From Mesostigma viride (Eukaryota; Streptophyta; Mesostigmatophyceae; Mesostigmatales; Mesostigmataceae): 64,000 nt of DNA. The stretch covers positions 816,001-880,000 of the forward strand of contig RPFO01000017.1 in assembly GCA_009746045.1 (NCBI GenBank). The letters are read 5' to 3'. Positions 22,018-32,815 of the stretch are shown piece by piece; positions within the stretch are counted from its first letter, which is position 1; each line of letters starts with the position of its first letter. Below the pieces are notes generated by a model, which saw only the letters and a program-made list of their open reading frames with translations, was not told the origin of the DNA and ran no database searches. A program made the translations under genes and the position numbers.

Positions 22018-22838
22018 TCACGTATGGTGCTCTAGCAGAGCAACTGCACAAGGTTATGGGCCATGAGGCTGTGGCTGAAAGGCTAGCCAATAAAATACAA
22101 GGCCATGATCTGGAACAGATGTGCAGGCACGTACGTAAGCACTGTGAGCAATGTCAGCTATATGCTCCTAAGCCCAGAAAATGGCATGTGGCCACACCAC
22201 CACTGGCTAGAGGCAAACTGGTTGGGGATGTTATACACGTGGTGAAGGACACGGTATACTACCTAGTCATAAAGGATGCCTGGTCAAGGTTTGTGGTAGT
22301 GGAGCCCCTGCCTGGGATGGATAAAGAGCAGCTGCACAGAGCTTTACAGATAGCCTTGGCACGTTTTCACCCCATTGAAAAAGTAATGCTGGATCAGCAG
22401 TTTCTCTGCATCCAGGACAGGAATGACCTGCCCAAGATAGAAGTGTCTGGGGCTCAAGATCATGAACGTCAGGGGTTGGTAGAACGTACCATGAGAGCCA
22501 TCAGGGATGTGATAAGAAAAATGCCATCCAGGTTGGCTGACTCTGGTAGCTATGCTGACAGGGCATCTTGGGCAGCAGGGGTGACTACCCAGCTAAACGC
22601 CAAACCAATAATGTCCTCACCTTTTGGGGAAATCACCCCAACTGGCCTTCAGTCAGGCAGCTATGCTTCAGAGGTACACACTCACTACAACACACAAAGG
22701 CAGCACTTAGCCAAGTTGCTGGCAAAGAAAGACAAAAATAATGCCAGGCCTGTGTTTGAAGTGGGGGACCATGTGTTTTTTTCAGAGAGGGTGACAGAGG
22801 AAGAGCACACTCTGCCAGATGGCACGGTCCAGCTGTAG
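22018..22838 (+). CDS. Copia-1 integrase
   Basis: An HHCC zinc-binding region (GHEAVAE...HCEQCQ) is followed by an RNase H-fold core: VIHVVKDTVYYLVIKDAWSRF around the first Asp, MLDQQF for the second and GLVERTMRAI for the catalytic Glu. A basic SH3-like tail (VFEVGDHVFF) follows. The frame ends at 22838 and passes to the 22895-23290 frame. The integrase precedes the protease-like segment, the reverse of normal Copia order. Confidence 0.85.
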
Positions 22839-23226
22839 TCACCAAAATTCATGAAGAAGGGACTGCAGTCACTATACAACATGACAGAGAGCGTGTGGTC
22901 AGCAAGCATAGACTCAAGCTTTATTACCCACCACTGGCAGACGTGTCAGGGGTAGAATTCTTGGACATGGATTCAGAGCAGGAGTCTGGTGGATTGATCT
23001 CACCCAATGAATTGGCTAAGGACGTCATTGATGCAAGCACTAGTACCACAGTAGAAGCTCCTGTGTTCCTCAGTAGTGCAGCCCCACTACAACCCAATAG
23101 TCCACCTGGGCAGGAGGACGGTGCACAGGGTGAGCAGCAGGTAGCACCTCCCTCACACCTGGAGGAGTCACAAAAAGAGCAGATCCTGTCGTTCCCAGGA
23201 AGTCATTTGCTGAGATTCTTAAGGCC

Positions 23227-25353
23227 TTGCACAAGGCACACAACACTAAAGCAGTTGTGGCAACAGGTACAGCACAGGTCAATGCTGTAGGGGATGCAGG
23301 TCAAGATCCTAGTATTTTGGCTGTAGACACCCAAGCACAGGTGAGTATCATCAGTGCAGAAGCTGTATCTGGTCTGAAAATGAAGGCCTCACCATGGGCT
23401 AGAGTGTCAGATTTTTCAGGCAAAACCAAAATGCAGGTCAAAGGTCAGGTGAGCATTCAAATCTTGGGTATGCCCACTCCATTTCAGGTGGTTGAGGGTT
23501 ACTCAGGGAATGCCCTGTTAGGGGAACCTTTTGTATCTTACCCTGGTGTTGTCATCTCAGCTGGGAGGTTGAGTGTGGCAGGGGTAGGACAGGTGCCTCT
23601 AGATCATTTTAAAATCCCTTTGAGCCAGATTAGCACTGGGTTGGATGCTGCCATCAATGCAGTTAAGCCCAAGTACCTCCCAGGTCAGGAACCGTGTGTG
23701 GAGGACCTCATACACTCTCAAAAGCTACACCCTTCAGCGTTTGGGCTTGGTAGATGGGATGTTGCATCCATGTCTCCCCTGTCCTATGATGATATTGTAC
23801 GGGACTGCCAGACGCAGATTGGGTTTCTTAAGTGGCTTGAGGCTTTTACCAAAGCCAGGGAGGAGTGGGTTGTTCCAGATGCACGTAGTCCCACACACAC
23901 ACCACCTGTGACTCCTCTTGATGCTATGCCAGCTGGAGCCAAGAAGCTAAGGTTAAAGTTTGTGTGCAAGCATAAACCTCAGGCTGATGGGGGACCACCC
24001 ATTTTCCATGCTAGGCCATGTGTTACTGAGTTCAGGGGCTCTACAGAGCTGACAGAGGCTGAGCTTTATACTCCTGGTATTCAGCAAACGTCTCTCAAGG
24101 TGTTGCTTTCCTTGTTTTTGCATCAGCTTAATACAGGGAAGGATTATGTGTGTAAAGCCACAGATATCAAAAGAGCCTTTCTAAAGGGGGACCCTGCCAT
24201 AGCACAGCAGGTCTGGAGAGGTCAGGTATACGTGGTGAATACTCCTAAGGTGTGGCACAGGGATATTGTTCAACCCTTGTTGAGGCCAAACCTGGGGGTT
24301 GAAGGGTTGCAGTCAGCTCCAAAAATTTTTAGGCTGTCTGCACAGGAGGTATTCATGAAGCTAGGGGCCACCTATGATGACATTGACCCTTGCCTGTTTG
24401 TCATCCCACACCCTGATGGAATGATGATGTTTGTCTGGCATGGGGATGATCAGTTAATCTCAGGTCCTAGAGCTGCAGTGGATGCTTTCATAGCTCAGGT
24501 GTCTGCCAGTTTTGAGATTGGCAAGCAGCTAGAGCTGGGCAAGGAGCCAGTCAAGTTCTGTGGCATGATGCTTGAGTTGCTGCAGCAGCAGGGCAGCTGG
24601 GTTTGTTCCATGCAGGCCTCTGCTGAATACATTAAGTCTTGTCTGGATGTCCTGCCTGTTCACATCACCCCTGACATGTGCCCTACCATTAGAGGCAAGC
24701 TTGGTTGGCTATGTGCTACATGTGCACCCCACCTGGCTTTTGTGAGCAGGGTAGATGATGAGGTACTACAGGAGGTAGGAGCACGGGCAATCAAGCAGTT
24801 GTTGCATGATGGTCCACCTTTGATGCTTCACTCACTGGACCTGTTTACTCCCATTCACATCACGTGCATGATGGATAGTTCAATGGAGTCCAGGGTAGTT
24901 ACCAAGGTTCAAGCCAGAGAGGCTGGATTGTTTTTCCTGCATAACCAAGGTGGGAAGAAGTCACTAGTCTCCTGGTTCAGTAGATTGCACAAGAGGAAAG
25001 CTGTGAGTAGCAATGTAGCTGAATGCAGGGCTGTGGTATCTTCTGTCTTGCATGCAAGGTATCTCAATCACTTGCTGGTCTGGCTTCAACACCAGGCTGG
25101 TAGCTCTGCAGGAGTGAAAGCACATTTGCTGACTGACTCTCAATCTATCATCTCTTTCCTTGCCAATCCTTTGGCTGTACACTCGGACCTGGATTGGATT
25201 GTGCTAAAACAGGAATGCAAGTACCTGGAGTCTAAAGCCCACGTCAGGGACAAAGACAATGCTGCAGATGCACTGACCAAGGTGCCACAAGCAGCAGGAC
25301 CACAATACCAGGTCTTGTATGGGTTGATGAACCCTGGTTACAGTCTGAAGTGA
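23227..25353 (+). CDS. Copia-1 protease-like, reverse transcriptase and RNase H
   Basis: 708 codons. Near the N terminus ILAVDTQAQVSIIS (D34) looks like a retropepsin active site with DTQA in place of DTGA, followed by a beta-rich VQILGMPTPFQVVEGY stretch. The RT has KATDIKRAFLKGD (catalytic Asp) and VWHGDDQLISG (catalytic Asp pair). The RNase H has MDSSMESRV, AECRAV, LTDSQSIISF and the closing DNAADALTK. No stop across 2.1 kb. Confidence 0.88.
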   Translation: MHKAHNTKAVVATGTAQVNAVGDAGQDPSILAVDTQAQVSIISAEAVSGLKMKASPWARVSDFSGKTKMQVKGQVSIQILGMPTPFQVVEGYSGNALLGEPFVSYPGVVISAGRLSVAGVGQVPLDHFKIPLSQISTGLDAAINAVKPKYLPGQEPCVEDLIHSQKLHPSAFGLGRWDVASMSPLSYDDIVRDCQTQIGFLKWLEAFTKAREEWVVPDARSPTHTPPVTPLDAMPAGAKKLRLKFVCKHKPQADGGPPIFHARPCVTEFRGSTELTEAELYTPGIQQTSLKVLLSLFLHQLNTGKDYVCKATDIKRAFLKGDPAIAQQVWRGQVYVVNTPKVWHRDIVQPLLRPNLGVEGLQSAPKIFRLSAQEVFMKLGATYDDIDPCLFVIPHPDGMMMFVWHGDDQLISGPRAAVDAFIAQVSASFEIGKQLELGKEPVKFCGMMLELLQQQGSWVCSMQASAEYIKSCLDVLPVHITPDMCPTIRGKLGWLCATCAPHLAFVSRVDDEVLQEVGARAIKQLLHDGPPLMLHSLDLFTPIHITCMMDSSMESRVVTKVQAREAGLFFLHNQGGKKSLVSWFSRLHKRKAVSSNVAECRAVVSSVLHARYLNHLLVWLQHQAGSSAGVKAHLLTDSQSIISFLANPLAVHSDLDWIVLKQECKYLESKAHVRDKDNAADALTKVPQAAGPQYQVLYGLMNPGYSLK

Positions 25354-25737
25354 CTGGCACATTGTACATGTTAGCCCATGACCCCCTGCCTAATACTGCA
25401 GCTGAAAGGCTGCAGTGGCAGCTGGGTAGTTTTCTGACAGTGAGAAGCACTGGTCTAGAAAGTTGGGACATGATGAATGTGTTATTTATTGAATAAAATT
25501 TTGTGAGACACTTGTTTGGATGACCATGACATGCTGGGGCCTGGAGCACCCATCTCACTCAGTTAAGAAACCATGCTTGAGACATGGGGCCTTTTTAATG
25601 CATCTCTTGTACATGTGTGAGGTGACCTTTGGGTCCTAGTAGATTATCTGACAGTTTTTTTAAGGCATTGGGAATGGCTGCGTCCACTTAATGGCTATGT
25701 GTGTTTCTGTTGAAACCCAAAGAAAACTTAAAGTGGG

Positions 25738-26116
25738 AGTTAGTCTAAGTCTCCCGCCTGTAGCCTAAGTGGACACGTGCCAGCACCGCCGGCGCCCAAT
25801 TGGGTACTGGGACGGTGCTGGACTAGAGCAGTCGTGGCATGGACACGTGGCTGTACTCAGTATGTGATGAGCCGGTACCTCAGTACCGGGACTGTAGTTG
25901 TCATGTTAGGACTGACTAGATCAGGTTGTAACTGATAGGCTAGTCCGTCCAGGATCAGTAAGTTAGTTTAACTTACGCAAAGTCTGGCCAGCCATCGTTG
26001 ACGGCTGGCCAGCGGTATATGTGCCATTCTATCCTAATGCCAAGGTGTCTCGTCGTTCACGCACACACACGCCATTTGGCAGTGCCCAAGCATTCCAAGC
26101 TTTGTGTTGCATAACT
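25738..26116 (+). repeat. Copia-1 3' LTR
   Basis: Preceded by the purine-rich tract AAAACTTAAAGTGGG and followed by target copy CTACT. Confidence 0.93.
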
Positions 26117-29100
26117 CTACTCTCTGGATGCAAGCATGCCTCTCGCACATCCTTGACTCCTCTAAGACCTACGATCTAGATCCAGCGCCGCATAAAAGGC
26201 AAAGACTACAATTACTACAAACGCGTTATTACTATGTTGCAATCCAAACCCCGCCTAGCCCCGCACGAGTTAACACGACTGCAACTGTGCCAGACTGAGA
26301 TGGATAATAAGCTACGCCTTGAACGCCACGCAGAAGCCCTAGATGTGGAAAATACATGGTGGCATGTCAAGGGTGAACGAATGAATAAGGAATTCTTTGC
26401 ATTTATCCCACCCCCACGCTCACAAACCACCATCACAGAAATTACAGACGAGACTGGCACCCATACCACCCCCCAAGACATCCTACAATCTGGACATGCT
26501 TTTTTCTCCACCCTGTTCCGGACAGAACCCGACCCCTCTGCAAATGCAGCCACACAAAAAATCCTCGATGCAATTCCCCACCGCCGATCTCTCCGTCACA
26601 ACAAGCTCTACTAGACGCCAGCCCCACTATGGAAGAAACATCTCTAGCACTCCAACATCTCAAAACCGGTAGCGCACCTGGTGCAGATGGCCTTTCAGTA
26701 GAGTTTTTTAAAACGTTCTGGCCCCTCATAGGCAGGGATCTATACCAATGCATCCTGGAAATCTGGAACACCGAAACTGTTGTGGGCCAGTGGTCGGAAA
26801 CAATCCTCATCCTCTTACACAAAAAAGGGGATAAAACAAGTTGGAAAAATTATAGACCCATTCGCATGCTCACAGTCCCTTACAAACTAGCCAGCAAACT
26901 CTTGCAACGCCGTTTCTACAGTGTACTAGATAATCTGATCGGCCCGGAACAAGTTGGATTCAGGTCCAACCTACACATCAGCGACAGCATCACCATGATC
27001 ATGGACATTGTTGATGACGCATGGCGCAACAATATTATAGGTCTTATTTTATTTTGGGATTTTGAAAAGGCATTCGACCGCATATGTTGGAAATACCTCG
27101 AGGCTATACTACACGGGCTTGGATTTGGACCTAAACTTATTAAGGTCAGTCTAGGCATGATCAAATCCCTCACTTGGCACCTACTAATTAATGGACATAA
27201 ATCCCAAATAGGCCATAGCACACGCTCTCTCCCACAAGGCGACTGTCTCTCTCCCCTTCTCTTTCTGCTCGCTCACGCTGGCCTCTTCTTTCTTCATCAA
27301 CAGGACAGCCGTATTCAAGGCTACCCCCTCCCTCACCACACACGTGGTCTGTTTCAAACTGCTTACGCCGATGACACTACTAACATTTGCACCTCCCTGC
27401 GTGATGTTGATGCTGTGCTTGACAACATATCTACATACTGTACCGCCTCCCAACAACGCTGCAACGTGCAAAAGTCCACGGGCTTGCATATTGGCAGAAC
27501 AACCAACCCGACTCTCCAATCTACTAACCTGGCGGTGACATGGGTCCCGCCAGGAGGATACCACCTTTTGCATAACTGCCCTATCGGTCGGACAGCCGAA
27601 GGGAGGTTATTGGAAGTCAAAACCTTTTTATACGACGAATCACAACGACTGGGCAAACTTACTGGTGTACAACAGGTGGCCAACCGCTGGGCTGGCGTAC
27701 ACCGCCTCAGCCTCCGGGGCAAGGTCCTCGTTACGAACCAGCTGCTGTTCTCCAAGCTGCTGTACTTCGGTCAGGCCCACCCACCGGATGAACACACCAT
27801 GTCTCTTATTCAACGACTGGGGCATAACTTTGTTTGGAAAAAATCGAGCGATCTCAGCCGCCAGGTACACGGATGGATCAGAGAGTCAATGTCTTTTATG
27901 CCGTGGCCTCTTGGAGGACTAGGCTTACACAATATGCAATGGCGTTTATGGTCTGTGTATGCCAAACAAGTTATCTCTGCCCACATTGGTGTCAACACCC
28001 ACCCTGGATGTCTTCTGGCACGTGTAACCCTCTCACGTCTTACTCATCACTCCAATGGTATTTCTTGGCACTCTGTCCAGAGCCGCACTGCTTACTGCTC
28101 GCCTCCCCTCCCCGAAGCTCACCAGAGGTCTTCCTTGTACTGGGCTCGTATATGGCAAGGCTTTATGGCACTTAAACCCGACCGCCTACTATTCCCCACA
28201 CTACGTGAGGAAGTTGCACGCCAACCCCTATTCTTTAATGATATATACCTCAACCCCCTTAATCGCCCCTTTGGATGCTTAAGTGGCCCTAATAACCCCT
28301 ATGAAGGCTTCATAACATCCCCCCACCCTGTAACCACTATTCTCCACCTGTATATTCTCCACGGTGACTGCTACCGCCTCTTAACATATAACGAACTGGC
28401 TGCCTGGGTCCCCAATATGCCTACTTATGCTGCCTGGGCCGCGCTAGTACAAGCCATACCCCCCCGCTGGCACACACTCATGACTTCTCCCCGTGCCCCC
28501 TATAAAGCTGGTGAATGGTGCTGCTTTTGTCCATACAGCACGACCGCAACATGCTCGGGGAAGGTGATCGCAGAACTCCCCCTTGGAACCCTGCACGTTC
28601 AACTACTGGCGCCGCTGAGCGGCCACAATGGCTGTCTGGCTCAACTTACAACTGCAGTGGTGTTCCTCCCCACCCAGCTATGCCACCGGATTCGGGTTGT
28701 ACCTTGGTCCCTTGAACAATCATGTGTATACCAACCCAACCCCAACCTTCCAGACGCTGCTATTATTTGGCTACATGTGGGATCAACCCGCCTGGACATG
28801 TTGTCATTGGATCCAGTGGAATTTGGCTGGGTGCTAAATCAGGGTGACAGCAGAACTGTAAAAGGCCTTTACGAGTACACGGCAGAGTGGGGCTACACAA
28901 TGCTCTTGCATAAAAACCATCAATTCCACCCCGGACGGACACGCTGGGGCGCTACTGATTGGCCTGGCCACACCTGGGTCCGCAACATCACCCTCGCCGC
29001 TGACCACCCGCTGATTGATCGCCGCGCGACCGACGTACAACACCTCTTGATGCACCGGTCCATCGGGGTCGGGGAGATCCTCCACCGGCGATTTCAACAC

Positions 29101-29622
29101 CCTGCTACATGTTTATGTACCAACCCCACTGAAACTGTGGAACACCGATTTTTATGGTGTAACCTCCAGGGAGTTTGGACCTGGTTGATTCATGGTTTAT
29201 GGGCAGCCTGGACGTCTGAGCCTATCATACCGGTGTCTACCCGCTCAATTATCTTTGGCATCACTGGCACCCCTGGCCTTGAGCTCACCTTTTCACAACA
29301 AGCGCGGATATGGCTCCGCACATGCATGTTATATACAATCTGGACGGTGCGAAACGATGTGGTGTTCAATAGGCGCACAGTTTTCGACAAAGCTGGGGTT
29401 CTCTCACGCTTCATTTACCTATGGAACTCCGGCATGCGACGCTACTGGATGGTTGCAAATGAACAAAACAAAATCTGGGACCCTGGCGCGGACCAGGATA
29501 AGCCCAGCCCACTTGAGATCTTTCATGACCTCATGGGCAAAAACAGGATCTTTACCCACATGCCCAATGACAACCCATTAGAAGTCCAGTGGCTTCCGTG
29601 GTCTAGTAAGGCTCCGTTTTAG
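26117..29622 (+). CDS. LINE reverse transcriptase and C-terminal region (L1 clade)
   Basis: The uninterrupted part, 26629-29622 (997 codons), holds the RT core: KTGSAPGADGLS, WKNYRPIRMLT, a catalytic Asp in FWDFEKAFDRI, LPQGDCLSPLLF and catalytic YADD. A long C-terminal domain ends in a zinc-knuckle-like C-x-C...HRFLWC segment near 29120-29160, as in L1 elements. The 26117-26614 part is linker and changes frame at least once. RT is thought to nick the target with the endonuclease and prime from it. The long open RT frame suggests moderate age or low decay. Confidence 0.9.
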
Positions 29623-29706
29623 CCACTGACATCTTGATACCCTAGGCTTAGCAGGGATTACCTACTGGCTATATTTGGAATAAACGTACACCTATTTACC
29701 TGGAAA

Positions 29707-29722
29707 AAGTTACGATCGCCGC
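29707..29722. repeat. Right target-site duplication of the L1-type LINE
   Basis: Identical to 16952-16967; it directly follows the LINE 3' end (CCTGGAA). Confidence 0.88.
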
Positions 29723-29735
29723 CAATTCCAGGGCG

Positions 29736-29754
29736 TCGTAACTTAACGCGGGTA
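29736..29754. repeat. Right arm of interrupted inverted repeat
   Basis: Exact reverse complement of 16942-16960. With the LINE and one target-site copy removed, the arms are about 20 bp apart, so they form a simple hairpin or short TIR-like structure. Confidence 0.85.
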
Positions 29755-31640
29755 CGTAACTTAACCCATGGTCCGCCGATGTGGTCATTTTTTACCACAA
29801 CACACGTAACGTAACTGTACCGCGTAATTCCGTGACCTGCGACGTAAGTGACGTAACGAAAATATGTCCGGCCGGTCGGGGCAGCCCAACGTGAATGAAA
29901 ATGCGTAGGTACAGGTTGGGTAGGTAATTGCGCCATAGCCCAGTAAATACCACCACTTTCTTGCTGGCAGTCACGTGACTTTTGCTAACATTTTTTACCG
30001 TTGCGCGCGCGCATAGCGAGATATGGCTGTCAGCGTGCCGTTTTGTGGCAATTTTGGGTTCCGCGGCTTGAAATGGGTCAGATGATGGCCCCTGAACGAT
30101 GATGCATTATTTTGGTACGTCAAGAATGATCAGATTTATGCTGTTGAGGAAATACGCAGTGGCTACTACCTCTGTCTTGGTAGTCACTGTCAGACGAGAC
30201 GTCCCGTTGGTTTCCTTTGGTTCTTGGGAGTTCCCGTCTGCCTGGGCCCCCCGCGTCTTTACGAAAGTCCGCTGCGCCATTTGCTGGGAACGTGGAAGCG
30301 TTAGACGTCATCTTTGCACATATCTTCAACATGGTAATGATGACGGATGCATGGATAGAGCGGCTATGGCCGCCTTTCCCACTAGTAGCTGCATACGTGA
30401 CGTATGAGCATGCCGGCCAGCGGAACCCGGCCAGGCCATGATCGAGGCAGGTACGGCAATGCGTTTGCACGTTGTTTGCAGGGAAACTCGTACGTTCTTA
30501 CGTGTCTTTTGATGAGTAGGATAGTGGTTATTGCAACAGCTTTCCATGCCTGCTCTAGGAGGGGTATTAGCCATTATGGTGCACAATTTGTGGCACTTCT
30601 TTGGGGGATATCGTTCAGTGATGGCAAGTTGGCGTCATGTTTGGATTCCAGCAGGTTTGGCACTCTATTGTGGTCATTTATATTGCATAATTGTATAGCA
30701 TGGCATAGTTGGCTGTTTGCGCGCGCGTAAGCCACACATGTACACGCGTGCATTATACATGTCAAATGGGGTATCCGGGTGGTTTGACCAAAGGAAAGCA
30801 CCATTGGACTATCCACCTAAATTGTCCAATGCTGGTATTGAGGTTTCTGACCCCCCCCTGAGAAAAATGGGGGGGTGCACTTTTTCTTGCACGGAAATGA
30901 TCGTCTTTTGGCCAACTCTGGTTGGAGCTATTATCCAAATGCCTTGATATACCAATGGTATTATTGCATATTCTGAAAGCCCTTGAAGTGTAGATATTCC
31001 TAGTACCTGGGTTGAGGGTATTTGGAGTTGTGGTCTAGGAGTTGATGATTTTTTTCATTTTCAGGGCTCAAAAAAGCAAAAAAAGTGCTGGCGGACCATG
31101 GGTTAACGGTAGAATTAGGCTAGCAGCCCACCCCCTCCTCCTCTGACGGACTTCTATACGGCAATCGACAGCTCTCGTCAAGCCCGATCCAGCTGCAGCA
31201 TCAAAGTCGCCGAAAGTCCATTTTTCAGGCTAGATATTTTGGTCAAGGCCGGCGGTGAGGTAAACGCCGGGTGTAGCCACACAGTGCCTGCGTTTTTTAC
31301 CAAAACCGTGTTTCAACCCCTAAACCGACAACTAGACTCGGTAGCGGATCCCTATTTCCAGCCGACCTCACATTTGCTTGCAGTGGCAAAACAATGGGAA
31401 CAGTGGTGAGGGAAGCGTCCTTCACTGTCAATGGCCAGCATGTCAACAATAATAACGTTGCAGCTGACGACGAGGCATGCGTCCTTGTCAGGGAACGGGA
31501 CAACCCGTGGTTAACAGCGCCCGCGTGTGCAAACCCGTGGGAGGCACGCCACTGAGACAAAAGATCCCCTAGGGTAGAGTTGATGTTAATAGCTTTAGAT
31601 AGATGTTGTAGGTAGCTGTTGTAGATTAATTAATTAATTA
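29755..31640. other. Non-coding spacer; no gene recognised
   Basis: Several ORFs of 60-116 codons overlap on both strands without family motifs or splice patterns. It has a 7-bp C/G hairpin near 30851-30875 and a TTAA-type microsatellite near 31626-31644. It is likely old transposon debris. Confidence 0.4.
30851..30875. other. C-run/G-run hairpin
   Basis: Eight C, a 10-nt loop TGAGAAAAAT, then seven G. A strong short stem without a T-rich tail or gene end nearby. Confidence 0.5.
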
Positions 31641-31699
31641 ATTAGACTCGTGCTCCCGTTGGGGAGTCACGGAGCATTAACCACGGAGCATTAACGCCG

Positions 31700-31849
31700 C
31701 ACCCGGGCCGAGCTCTACTGCGAGCTCCCCCTTGTCACCCATACCATCCGACACCGCCGCCTCCTCTTTGCCGGCCATCTTGCCCGCACAGACCAGGTGA
31801 ATACTGATGTGGGCCCTGCCGGGGGGCTTAAGACGGGCCAACCAGGTAG
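31700..31849 (+). pseudogene. LINE 3' coding fragment, left part
   Basis: Encodes IRHRRLLFAGHLARTDQV, the C-terminal motif also seen in the LINEs at 55 and 57 kb. It is cut at the Gypsy target GGTAG (31845-31849). Reading resumes at 43403 as RHLLLWQGP, matching GQPGRHILTWPGP of the other copies. Confidence 0.75.
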
Positions 31850-32527
31850 TGTAACGAACCCATCCGGGTCGTGCGAAAGATCCTATGTTAGGGTGGTTAA
31901 TATGGAAATCTGGGTCAACCGCTCACCACTCTCCGGGAGTGGTATTAACGGAGCAGTTGCGGCATTTACACTGCTACGGCTCACGGTGATTAATATTGCA
32001 TTAATCTACACAACCCACATTCAGGATAGAGCCACCAAATGCAGTTGGAATTATGCCCCAGGTTCAGACAGGTGATAACACACACTTTATTCCGAACCAA
32101 GAGGACGAGACTCTCGTCCTCGGACCAATTTCACCTAGGTCTGCCACCAAGCTGGCAAGGGGCGCCGACATGGCGCCGACCTTCCAGCGAATTCCAAAGC
32201 ATGCAGTCCACACAAGATCCTCGGGTCGACATCGACCCCCGCCAGGCTACAGAATCCACGCATGAGTACAATATCTCAACCAGCTGTAAAGTACGCAGCG
32301 CGGCGCGGCTGCACCGGCCCCTAGAAGATTGCATACATCAGCCTAGGCCCAAAATAACTGGTCCGAATCACACAAACTATCACAATTCCATACAAAAGTC
32401 CTGACCAAGGGACAATTCCCAAATTAAGTCCCGAAATGAGTCCCAAAGTCCTACGGACTATGACAACAAGCCAAAATACATAATTTATTCCATTGTTGCG
32501 CCCGTTCCAAGGGTCGGGCCCGCAACA
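31850..32527 (-). repeat. Gypsy 3' LTR
   Basis: 678 bp with the same termini, preceded on the minus strand by the polypurine tract at 32528-32543. Confidence 0.95.
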
Positions 32528-32543
32528 CTCCTCCCCCTCCCCG
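32528..32543 (-). promoter_or_regulatory. Gypsy polypurine tract
   Basis: Minus strand GGGGAGGGGGAGGAG abuts the 3' LTR, the standard position for plus-strand priming. Confidence 0.8.
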
Positions 32544-32815
32544 GGGGACGGTAGTCCCTACCGTCATGCAGATAAGGACTAGCAATTAAAGAGAGATCGA
32601 GAACACACAACAAACATATACTACTAACCACACAGGGTTACTCTAGCTACTTGCCATGCAGGGCAAAATCAGGTTGACCATAGGGGTACTATGTCCCAGC
32701 CCATGTTCACCCATCAGACTAGTAAAACCAATTCCCCCAGAACTTGCCACACAAGGACAAGTTCTGACGTAGTCAAATAGTGGAATTCTTCCAACCACAC
32801 TTCCGACCTTCCTGG

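Larger units (their letters stand above)
18606..26116 (+). mobile_element. Copia-1: Ty1/Copia-like LTR retrotransposon with atypical domain order
   Basis: LTRs of 381 and 379 bp differ by about four positions by eye, and the 5-bp duplication CTACT (18601-18605, 26117-26121) is intact. LTR ends are AGTTAG and ATAACT rather than TG...CA. Domain order is gag, zinc knuckles, integrase, retropepsin-like, RT, RNase H. The coding region is broken into several frames although the LTRs look young. Confidence 0.92.
16968..29706 (+). mobile_element. L1-type non-LTR retrotransposon, split by Copia-1
   Basis: Flanked by the 16-bp direct repeat AAGTTACGATCGCCGC at 16952-16967 and 29707-29722, a clean target-site duplication from target-primed reverse transcription. 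An AP-type endonuclease starts at 17686. The RT and C-terminal region ends at 29622. With Copia-1 and its duplicated CTACT removed, the coding frame rejoins across 18605/26122. The RT has L1-like motifs and the element is about 5.2 kb. No long poly-A tail is seen. Confidence 0.9.

Noticed and set aside
30099-31560. Small host genes in the spacer
   Set aside because: Overlapping ORFs on both strands without motifs or convincing splice sites.
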